Shown here piece after piece: positions 13,178-23,891 of a stretch of DNA of 64,000 nucleotides; position 1 is the first letter of the stretch, and each line of letters starts with the position of its first letter. The notes below the pieces were generated by a model, which did no database searches, was not told the DNA's origin, and worked only from the letters and a program-made list of their open reading frames with translations. The translations under genes were made by a program, and so were the position numbers. The DNA comes from Manihot esculenta (lineage: Eukaryota > Streptophyta > Magnoliopsida > Malpighiales > Euphorbiaceae), in the NCBI RefSeq assembly GCF_001659605.2, contig NC_035168.2, positions 3,838,058 through 3,902,057 on the forward strand, written 5' to 3'.

Positions 13178-16100
13178 ATGTCGCTGTCAATGGAGCTCGC
13201 GTTCTCCCCTTCATCTTCTTTTAGAATTTCAGCTATAACTTCTCAGCGCCAATCAAAGATAACCATTAAGCCTACCAGCAAATCACTATCTGATTCCTTT
13301 TCAAAATGTTCTCAAATTTTGACTTCTTCTCGACTTTACACTTACAAAAACCACCTAAACTTTCCACAAAACAGAAGTTCTAGGCCAAACTCTATATGGG
13401 TATGCTCTTTTTCTGGTTAATTTCGACTTGCCTTGGTGATTTGCTTGTCTACTTACGTCTGTTCTAGTTTAGCTATATATTAGAACTTGGCTACTATTGG
13501 TTTTCTGGTTGCTCGAGGGTTCAGAAACGGTAATTTGATGATATATTTTTTAATTAACTGAAGAAAGCATGCTAGCTAGAATGGTGTATATCTGGGGCGT
13601 AGCGACGTGGGGACTAGAGGGCCATGGCCCCAAGTTCCAATAGCTGCCACGAGCAAAAGATGATTGCCCCCCCCTAATTTTTCATTTGAGATTTCATGGT
13701 CATATATAACGTATAGTCTATTTTTTTTAGTAAAAAGCATAAATCAATATTAAATAATGATTTTATGTCAATTTTAAAGTATCTTTTATTCATTGGTCAT
13801 TCTCATTTTAATGTAAATATAGATTGAGTTTTATTTTTATGTTTAAAATTATGTTAAGTTTGTTTTACTGATGTTAAAGAATTATTGAATGATTGACTTA
13901 ATTAATATTTTGGGATTTTATAATTATTATTTTGAAATATAATAATTTAATATATATTTTATATAATGTTCTTTTTTTTTAATTATGTAAGCATGCATCA
14001 CACATTCGAAAGATTATTTTATAATTTACCTAGCCCCTTAAATGTGCATATAGAGCTATGCAGCTGGAATTCCATCATGTTGTTCTCATTTATGGTTATA
14101 TGTATTGCCTTCAGTAATTTATCTAGGATATCTTTTGTGGGAAACATATCCTTTAATTTTATCCAATGGAATTGGCGTTGCTACTTTTTCCTTATCCATT
14201 CCCCATTTTTGTTTGAAGAATGATCACAAAAGGATAAATGCTTCAAAGCTTATACTTATAAAAGAGTAAGTCAATAAAAATGAAGACTTTGAATTGCATA
14301 TATCAGGTTTCCATTGGCTAGTGTATCAATATTTTGCTGTATTTTTCCATTTAACACTTCAAAGAGAAAAGGTCAATCTGCATAATAGCCATTGCATGTG
14401 CTGGTGCTTTCAGGAATGATGTTTATAGAATGTATTTTTGGCAATTGCTTGATTTATATATGGTCAAGAAATTACTGCTATTTTCAATGAGCATGCAATT
14501 GAATCCAGCCTTTTTACCTAAACTAATCAGACTAATACAAATCTTAGATACACTACAAATGCATATGTTGATTAGTATCAAGCCAACGATTGCTTTGCTG
14601 AGGTCATTAATTTTCATGTAAAATCGCTTCTAGATGCATGCTGCCATTTTTTTGGAGGCATCCAATGCTTTATGAGTAACTTTCTGCTGTCTACTTTCTC
14701 TTCAGCTGCTATGGTAGTTGATGTGATTTGATCAACATGTTTATATCCCAGAGTGGTTACCTGGTCTAATGTGAAACTAGCTTCTGCCAGGCCTGCAGCA
14801 AAGTTGGAGCTGCTGGATCTGATCCAATACTAAAGAAAATCTCAGATTTCAAAGATGCATGTTGGAGATTTCTGAGGCCCCATACGATACGCGGAACAGC
14901 TCTAGGGTCCACGTATGTAGTTGTATATCATATATGCTGTTAGTAAACTGATCTCTATCCCTGCACATTTCTAAATTTTGTCATTTATTCTGTTAACAGT
15001 GCTTTGGTGGCAAGAGCATTACTAGAGAATCCAAATCTGATAAAGTGGTCGCTGCTGTTGAAGGCATTCTCTGGCCTTTTTGCCCTAATATGTGGGAATG
15101 GTTATATAGTTGGCATCAATCAGATCTATGATATTGGAATTGACAAGTATGTATCACAATTTCTTATCTAGTTTTCTTTTGATATCATTGTAAATTATTT
15201 TGGGAAGCACTCTTGAACCCCAAAATTTGATTCTCAAGAGCCAGGTGGACCTTATTCTCAATCCTATTAATGGAGGGAGGGGGCTAGGTTGGGGCATGCC
15301 TCTAAATTGTTTGATTTAGTTGACCTCTTTCTCTTTGCAGGGTTAATAAACCTTATTTACCTATAGCTGCTGGAGATCTTTCTGTTCAATCTGCCTGGTT
15401 GCTGGTGATTTTTTTTGCAGTGACTGGAATCCTGATGGTGGGATTAAACTTTGGTCCATTCATCACTGCTCTTTATTGCCTTGGTCTTTTCTTAGGCACC
15501 ATCTACTCTGTTCCTCCATTTAGAATGAAGAGATTTGCTGTTGTGGCATTTCTCATAATTGCTACGGTACAGCTTCCTATTATTTCCTGTCTTCTCTTCA
15601 GCAATTAATAAATTAATGTGTTTCTTCATGGTTAATTGAAATTTGGTGTCACATTAGATTCAATTGTATTGAATTATTTATCCGGAAAAACAAATTGCAG
15701 TCTCCAATTATAGTCAAGAAATTGATAACGAAGAAAAAGATGGAATTCTCAGGTTTCTTTGCTACATAAGTGTAGCTAAGTTCATAGAAAAGAATATTAA
15801 ATAGAAAATAACTGCTTTCAGAAGTCATGGAAAAACTAATATAAAATTTTTCATTTGGTGTTCAAATCTGAATTATTGGTTAATGTAAAGTTATATAAAA
15901 TGTTGACTAACTTTAGTTAAGAATTGTTCATTGTTGTTAATTAAAAGAAGAGACAAAAGTTGTTAGATGTGATGACAACAATGTTTATGGTGGAAGCTGT
16001 GTTCAGAAGTGACTATTAACTCTTTTAAGCTTCAATTTCAATCCTTTCTAGATCAGTATCATTATTATTGTATTATTGCATAGGTTCATTTCTCTTTTTT

Positions 16101-19100
16101 TTTTTCTATTTTTTGGCATAATTTGGTACAGTTGCTGTCATTTTACTAATTTATATGAAAGACGATTAGTTTAGTTTTAAGGTGTGGTTGAGCTAAGGTT
16201 CTCATTGCAAATTTGAATTATACTTGCCCATGAAAAATTGTTGTATGTAGAGAAAATTTTAACAGAACATAACTTTTCAGGTGCGCGGTTTTCTTCTCAA
16301 TTTTGGAGTATATCATGCCACAAGAGCTGCTCTGGGACTTCCGTTTGAGTGGAGGTGCATCACCTTTGTACATATTGCTTCATAATTTAGTTAAGAGGAA
16401 GCATTCTAAATTAGCACACATGTAGTATGAGGTTTAGAAGATCGATGATTTGACTCTTGAATGTGGCTTGGGAAATTTATAAAAAATAATGCACATTTGA
16501 TGCTTCTGTCTAGATCCCAGGTTATATTGAGAAGCAAATCAATTACTCCTGAAAATAAACTCCAACATTATGCAGTCTACTATATAGTTTTCAAAGGTTT
16601 GTGTCAGCCCGGTTCAACCCATCTAACAAGTAGACTAGTCATGGCAGTGGGTAAACAAATAAAATATCAGCTCAATTTACTTGGCTGGAATTTTGAGGAG
16701 ATTTCCATAGCACGGATGTCTAGGATCTAAATCAGCACCATGGAAATAAAGTTTTCTGTAAATAAAGTTCAATAATAAGTTGAAGTTTTATATGAGTTTT
16801 ATGAGAAATTTGGGTCATTAATCTATCAACTGGTTTCCTAACGGTCATCAGGGTGGATCTCCCGTCTTTAGGCTGCAACTTGTATTGCAATATTTCCTGA
16901 TCCCAGGCATTGGCCTGTCCGTTAGCAAATAATAATAATTTGAACATCCGCGCTGGTAAAAAACTAGTTAGTTGTCTCCCTCTCTCTCTCTCTTTGTGTT
17001 TGGCTTAAATAATCAAATGAACAAAGTGACAGCGCGGTGGAAGCTAGCCCCTCATACAATTAAGAAGTATAATTGCATGCTTCAAAATTTTAGAAGTTGT
17101 TTGTTCTGTCTATCAAGCTTGGTAACTCATCTGTGTACAATATTGCCAAACTGTTGGTAAAATTTCTCATGTCCGTGCTTCAATTTCTGCAGCTCACCTG
17201 TGGCATTCATCACAACCTTCGTAACTTTGTTTGCGCTGGTTATTGCCATTACGAAAGATCTTCCAGATGTAGAGGGAGATCGCAAGTAAGTTACATACTT
17301 GATGCTTGTATTTGTGAGTATAATTGCTCAAACTGATTGATGTTGTTTGGAGTTGTAAAACATCAATAATTGACAAACCATATCCAGTTTATGGCTACTT
17401 ATTTCAAAATTTCCACAAAAATCCTTTTCATTATCTACTCTCCTTCGCTTAAAATGTTATCTTCAAAATATCTTAGAAAAGCTACCTAACAGTTTTAGTT
17501 GTAGGTATAGCACCCTTCAATTTGATATAAACAATTTCTTGTGACCAATCTCTTATTGGCATAACCACTACAGGTACAAGATATCAACTTTGGCGACAAA
17601 TCTTGGCGTTAGAAACATTGCATTTCTTGGTACTGGGCTCTTGCTGTTGAATTACATTGGTGCAGTGTGTGCAGCAATTTACATGCCTCAGGTAAACAAG
17701 TTCTCTTTGAAGGCTGTCTCATTTATTTGCACAACTTATGTGTCAATCCGAGGCTTATAACCCATAGAATTAGTTGAGTTTTCATCTTACCTTTTAATAT
17801 GATCCCAAAGATCAACGTCTTCTCCTTGCATCTTCTTCAGGCATTCAGGCGAAACCTAATGATACCTGCACATACAATCCTAGCAGCATGCCTAATATTC
17901 CAGGTGTGTTTCGATTTATGCATCATGATAATGCAATATTTAGTGTGTGTTTCTTCCTTCACGTTTTTTTATAAAACCTACTGTTTTCATTTTCTTATTT
18001 GCCTGTTTTTTATGTCACGTATTCTCCAATGTGCACTCTTTACATGAAAAGAAGGGAAATGAATTATTGTAAGAGAGATAACCTCGGAAGAAATATGAAA
18101 TCAGATTCGAGAATCCATGCTAACGGAAAGGGTTCTCCAATTTGCTTGTGTCTAAGCTGCCTTGTCATAGACACCTCACTGGTTCCATGTGGAAGGCCTT
18201 TTCTTTCAGCTCTTTGCTGCTCCTACAATGATATTATCAGATTGGAGCATTTTCGTGAAATCCAGATGCTTTTGTTATTTGGCTGACCACCTTTAAGCCT
18301 TTCATCTTGCTGGTTTACTTAGGAGCATAAGGAGGATCTTCAGTTAATTGTTGTCCTCTATGATTGTTTCTAACTTTTAGGAAGGAGCATAATCTGTTAC
18401 TATTTACCATACAAGTCCCCGCACCTAGGCATCTATTGGCATAATGGTGCAGGTAGTTCTACAAAAGAGATCAGCAAATGGATTTACATAGTTTTGCCTT
18501 TGGTTTGTTTCAAAAATACAAATTTTCCCAGTGTAGAAGAATATTCTATAGTGCAAGCAAGGATTAAAACTTGATGAAGTGCATGTAATTTTTGCACTTG
18601 GCAAAGAAATTGTGGACGAGTTTTATGAAAGCTTGTTGGGTTCTTTAGAGGTGGTAAAAGGATGATTTTTGAACAAAAATTTTACTCATTTAGTAAATAA
18701 ACCATCATGAATATATGTGGCTACCTGGCTTTGGCTTGGATACGTTTGAGCAGGGTCGCTTATATTTATTTAGGTACTTGCTTAAACCATGATAGATGGT
18801 CAACTTTAAACTATAAAATAAAATATCTGGTCGTCTTCTATATATTTAGTATTTTTTTAAAGTTAATAGCGTATTATGAAATTGTTAGAAAGGTAAGTTA
18901 TATAACCATGATAAATCATTAGAATAACAGGTATTTGTTTTAAAATATAGGGTCTTCAGGAAGGCTTTTTTTTAAAAAAAAAAAAAAGAAAAACAAAAAC
19001 AAAAACCAAAAAATGTGAGACTATGTCTTACATCAATTGCAAGTAACATAAGAAAAGCACTGTATCTTCATATTATTTATTATTAAAAATTGTAGATAAA

Positions 19101-22100
19101 TGACTTAGAAATAATCAATATTGTTTTAGCTTTAGTATTGATTAGTAACTTGTAATTAATAAAGCCTAAACAATAAAATTTAAGCTCAATTTGAGCTTGA
19201 GCTCACAAACTAAGTTTGAAGTTGAACCACTTAATACTCATCTTGATTTGTTTACACCCTGCAAATTGGCTCCCCAACCCTTGCCCTTTTAAAGCCCAAC
19301 TTCTACAGATTTCTTTTTTACCCTCTTGTGACAAGTTAGAGAGCACTACTGTAATAAAGTACTAGAAGCTAGCTCTTATCACCCAAATCTGTTTGTCACA
19401 ATGATGAGGAAAATGATTCCACTTTCACCCATTATGAGTACCATATTTGTGAATGCATCAACATAAAGAGAGAAGACAAAATATAAAGCAACCAAAACTG
19501 TCAACCACCTTTTGAACTGGCTCATTTCATTAAACATTAACTTGAAAGATCTTCAAATTTAGTGTAAGATCTTAGGTATGCTGACCGGAAAATTCATGTA
19601 GTATATGTTAATTCATGATTTATTACTCTTAATGAGGTAGAAATGCATATTTGAATTTATTTGAATTTGGCTGAAGTTGATGCTTGCCATATTTAATTGT
19701 GCAATAATCCTTTTGAGTTGACTATCTATAATATATATGTTTAGCATACACTTCCCAAACAAGGCCATTATTGATGGTGTATTTGTGAATGCATGCTATT
19801 TGATTTTTTGAAGTGCTTAGCAATTTACAAAAGGTCGAGATAGATTTGACAAATTAAATTCCTTAGTTGTTTATTATCTAATCTTAAACACAAGCCATTT
19901 GACCAATGAAGAGGGACTTTATAATCTTAATTTCATCCTAGCTTCACTAGCTTAGAATTAGCTTGCTTACTACTTGTGTTGAAGTACATATAGGCTTGAC
20001 CTTCCTCATGGTTTATGTTGAGCTCTCTGGTCAAGAATCTTGTCACGGGTCGATGAACTGCTGAACCTATAATTGCTGTGTTGCTGTGATGGGGCTCGTT
20101 GGAGGGAGTCCCGTTATCTCAAGACTCGTTAAAGAGAGAGCCTCTAATCTTGATTTGTATATCAAAATATCCTTGCTTTAATGATAAAAATTCATCTCTA
20201 TATATAGAGATTACAAATAGAGTTCTACCGCAAATAGTTCTAAGTAAATTAGAAGTCCTAATTAAAATAAAATAGCAAGATTCCTATCAAAATAAAATAG
20301 CACTATAACAAAAACACGTAAAGAGATAAGATAATGGCAGCATATTCTTAGTCTAATAAAACTTATCCTTATCTGAAAATAGTCTTATCTAGAAAGGATG
20401 ATTACGTGTTTGAGCCGAGATCTACTTGTTGCTGTCTATGATAAGTTTTGCCGATAAAAGCATTTATAACAGAGTGGTTTATAGAACCAAAATAACCTTT
20501 CACATTATTTCAGACATCAGCAGTCAGATTGGTTGGCCATGATCCAACATATGAAACAATAAGAATGCTGAGTTTCTGCTACTGTCATTTTCTATATAAG
20601 TATGCATACAATGGTGCAGTATGTGGTGTTTGCTTCATTCTAGATCTTATGCACTTTTTTCTTCACCTGCTGTTTGTTTTTTATGACATTGTGTGACATG
20701 TATTTTAATTTGCTCGTCTTACATGTAAACCATTTTTTCCCTCAGGCATGGGTGTTGGAACGAGCAAATTACACAAAGGTAATGTCAATTTCTTCATGTT
20801 GCATAAAATTATGTTAGAATGTTTCTAGTATTTATTCATTTCACGTTGGAAGTTCTCCTAATACCTTGGGATAGATAGAAAAGGAGAGAAATTATAAGGC
20901 AATTTTATTTTCCCTTGCTTGTTTGGACAAAATTCTAAGAGGGACTAGGGAATGAAAGTAAATTGTTATGATAAATGGAATTAATTTTTTTCCTCAGTGG
21001 TTAACTTCTTTCATATCCCGAACTTTCCTCCCTATTTTAGGAGAAAATTTTTTATGGGCCCTACATGTCACTTTGCTCCCCTGTTTCCCCCCTTCAATTT
21101 TCCGTTTTACTAGTCATGCAATCTCTACCTTTAAGGAGGCCGCTCTTGGATCTTTTTTTTTTATTTTTAAATGTGTCATTTTAAATGTAATGCCTTTAGT
21201 ATGGAGTAGAACAATTGAAAGTGGCAGTGTTACTTAAATAAAATAAATGCATTAGAGCATGGAAGAACCTTAACCTTTAATCTTAGCTTATGTCTTACAG
21301 TTGCTTGAATAACACTCTTCATCTTTTTAGTTGAAAAGTGTAATAAGTAGCTATTAATTAAGGAGTGAGAAAGAGTAATTAATTATAGGAGAGAAAAAAA
21401 GAGGGATTAATAGTTTTTTGGTTACTTGTATTAATATAACAGATACTCTTCAACTGATAGGATGCAGAGCCAAAAAAAGTCAGTTTTTCGAGTAACTTCA
21501 GCTAGCATTCCTCATGTTCTCAATATTAAATTCATGTATCTAGTACATATTTTCTCATTTACACAAAACTTCAAGAGAAAAATTATTGAAGTCTTTACTC
21601 GGTTTTGAGTCTATCCTTTTGATGTTAACTGTACCATTTGGCATTAACTTTGTCAACTGGACATACTTAAATGAAACATCCAAAAGCAATGCGAAATTAC
21701 TCCATCTTAGTCTATTTAAGCCGAGCATGCATTCAGAAAATGAAATGTGGCTGTACTTTTCTTTTCTAGCCTGCTTTTCCAATGAAGTGTAGCAGAGGGA
21801 AAGAAAGCTTTTTGCTGGAATGATATAGATTTTAATTGTAATTACTTTTTTATTGCCAAATTAATAATCCCCTGCCTTCACACAAATGAAATGCAAAGTC
21901 CAGACCTCTATTGGCCGGCATTGCATGGAAACACAAACTTCTATTCAAGGAATTTTGCATATTTTATCCTTCACACTTGCCCAGTTTCTCATTGCAAGCT
22001 CCTGTTGATGACTTAAATAGCAAAGGATGTGCAACTTATAGATAGATGACTTAAATAGCAAAGGATGTGCAACTTATAGATAGATGACTTAAATAGCAAA

Positions 22101-22587
22101 GTATGTGCAACATATAGTTAGACCCGGCCATGATCCAGGTTGAGCCCAGAACAGGTACACAATTCACAGGCTCGAACCAGATTGGAACTGTCTGGGGTCC
22201 AGTCGCGGTCCTCCCCCTGGATTCGGCAGTTTGGGGCAAATCTCCAGTTGCCTCAACCCGGATCAAACTGAAGGTTGAACCATGGGGAACTGGCCTCCTG
22301 CAGTCTATTTCAGGTCCCTCCCCTTCCTTCTGCGAACCAGAACAGGATCATGGCCAGAACTACTTATAGTGTATATTAGTTTTTTGATTTTGGACCTTAA
22401 ATACGTAACAGCAACAAAGAAAGTTTGATAGATGTAGTCTGATCAAATGACAATAATCAGAATGAGAATTTCAGTGTTATGCCCTGATTATATGCTTGAT
22501 TCTGATGTGCAGGAAGCAATCGCTGCATTCTATCGGTTTATATGGAATCTCTTTTATGCGGAATATATCATATTTCCTTTTGTATAG
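13178..22587 (+). CDS. HST: Homogentisate solanesyltransferase, chloroplastic
   Basis: Ten coding exons can be joined in frame: 13178-13399, 14791-14912, 15000-15146, 15341-15566, 16281-16354, 17193-17285, 17574-17691, 17841-17903, 20746-20778 and 22513-22587. They give 390 residues. HST is a UbiA-type prenyltransferase of the plastid inner envelope that condenses homogentisate with solanesyl diphosphate, the committed step to plastoquinone-9. Exon 1 is a Ser/Thr-rich transit peptide. The two Asp-rich Mg/diphosphate-binding motifs are NQIYDIGID (residues 155-163) and [11 protein letters not shown] (285-295). Hydrophobic segments lie between them and after them, and the C-terminus is [11 protein letters not shown]. 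The [14 protein letters not shown] and [22 protein letters not shown] blocks separate HST from tocopherol-type HPT. All junctions are GT-AG. Intron 8 is unusually long and transposon-rich. Confidence 0.95.
13590..13680. repeat. GC-rich remnant in HST intron 1
   Basis: Contains GGGGCGTAGCGACG, then a self-complementary GGGCCATGGCCCC, then a C8 run, set in A+T-rich intron. It resembles the GC-rich end of a decayed transposon, but no second end or target duplication is clear. Confidence 0.25.
17904..20745 (+). other. HST intron 8 (2.8 kb)
   Basis: Separates the exon ending ...AACLIFQ from the 33-bp exon encoding [11 protein letters not shown]. It holds a poly-A-rich tract at about 18966-19010 and an LTR-like block at 20041-20471. 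The rest has no coding signal. It is by far the longest intron of the gene. Confidence 0.8.
20041..20471 (-). mobile_element. LTR-like segment in HST intron 8
   Basis: On the minus strand it starts TGTTATAAATGC and ends CGTGACA (TG...CA). It has a TATA-box-like CTATATATAG (plus-strand positions about 20201-20210) in the manner of an LTR promoter. No matching target duplication was found and no internal retroelement genes are adjacent, so solo-LTR status is tentative. Confidence 0.35.
22007..22120 (+). repeat. 38-bp tandem repeat, three copies
   Basis: Units start at 22007, 22045 and 22083 (GATGACTTAAATAGCAAAGG...). The first two are identical and the third has about four changes. They lie in HST intron 9, directly before the inverted-repeat element at 22121. 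Confidence 0.9.
22121..22366. mobile_element. Short inverted-repeat element in HST intron 9
   Basis: The left end AGACCCGGCCATGATCCAGG is mirrored by CAGGATCATGGCCAGAACT at the right end (inverse AGTTCTGGCCATGATCCTG). The ~245-bp body is GC-rich compared with the intron. It has no coding capacity and is consistent with a MITE. Open frames on both strands are by-products of composition. Confidence 0.5.
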
Positions 22588-22998
22588 ACAACTTCTTCTT
22601 CTTCTTCTTCCTTTTTTTCCCAGAGCAGAGAGAGAGAAATTGATGTATATTGTTGCCCTGATTGCAAATTAATATTTGTTGTTGTAGCTTCTTTTTTTTT
22701 GTCAGAGTTGTTGTAGCATTCAATAAGCAATACACACAATGTTGTGTTAGTTCTCTTTCTTGATAGCTAAATGAAACATGAAATTTATTCTCCTTTTGAA
22801 TCATATGAAAATCCTCTGCTGAAAAAGTGGGGATTCTCTCTCTGGCTTTGCTGTTTAATTTTATTAATTATAAGTGTCTTTGATCTTTTATATCCTGGTC
22901 AGCTTGATTATTTTTCATTTATATTAGCTTGTCCACTGACACGTTATAGTAGAGATGACACGCACATGAATGCTGAGTCTATTATTCGACGGTGGTAA
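22588..22998. other. HST 3' flank
   Basis: Presumed 3'-UTR and terminator region of HST, with a CTT-repeat tract near 22592-22612. No gene is visible before the repeat element that starts at 22999. Confidence 0.5.
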
Positions 22999-23535
22999 AT
23001 AGACCTGGCCATGGTCTCCATTACTCTCCATAAACCGGTTTATGTAACCATCTTTCATCTAATCTAGTCTCGGAACCAACAAGAGTATTACAAGAATATT
23101 CATCTGACATCCATCAACTACGTTTGATCGCATGATCTTAAGCTTTGACTCACTTTCTATGAACGAACCAGAATAAATTCAGATGACAATTGGGACCGAA
23201 CCAATCAAACGGTTCTAATTTATGCATTGAACCGTAATCGCTTAAAACCAAATACAGGCCTCTCCCTATAAACTAAATAAATAATGTATTATAAATTTAT
23301 GTGTTTTAGTGTATAACATGTTAATATTATTGTAGTTTTAAAAAATTCAAACAGGAATCAAATCACAGTAATTGAAATTATTCTTTGAACCGTAAAGCAT
23401 TTCAGATCTGAAACATTTTTGCACTAAAACTATCTTAAATTATAACTAATTTAGAACTGAAACTGGTTCGAACTATGAAACCTGACGATCTAGTGAATCC
23501 ACCCGAAACCGGGCCAAGACTAGCCAGAGGCCAGG
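22999..23535. mobile_element. Inverted-repeat-like element between HST and IQM
   Basis: Starts TAGACCTGGCCATGGTCT and ends near CTAGCCAGAGGCCAGGTGT, an imperfect inverse. Its left end resembles that of the element at 22121-22366, so the two may be one family. The body carries many GAACCG/CGGTTC motifs. No target duplication assigned. Confidence 0.35.
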
Positions 23536-23891
23536 TGTATCACTAGATGTACCGAACATGAGAGCGTTGGGGTGGTTTGGAAACCTGTAAATGAAAGGAA
23601 AATCTCTTCGTTTTCATAGGAATGGTAGTTCTCAGGCATTGAGATTCAACATTTTGTGCATTCCGAAAATCATTGGACGTTGTAATTAAATACAGAGTAA
23701 CAAGTGGGAACTCATTTTAAGAAGAGCTCTACAAAAAGTTCAAGAGGCCCAATTCCTAAGCTGGTATCACATGCACGTTTACAGATGCATGGACGTGAAA
23801 ATGGCAGGATTATATAAATAAAGGGACAGCAAAAATATTTCTAAAACAATTGGAAAAAAAAAAAAAACAAGAAAAAGTGTTAAGAAGAATC

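Noticed and set aside
22130..22369. Open frames on both strands in HST intron 9
   Set aside because: They lie within a short inverted-repeat element in an intron and have no protein likeness.
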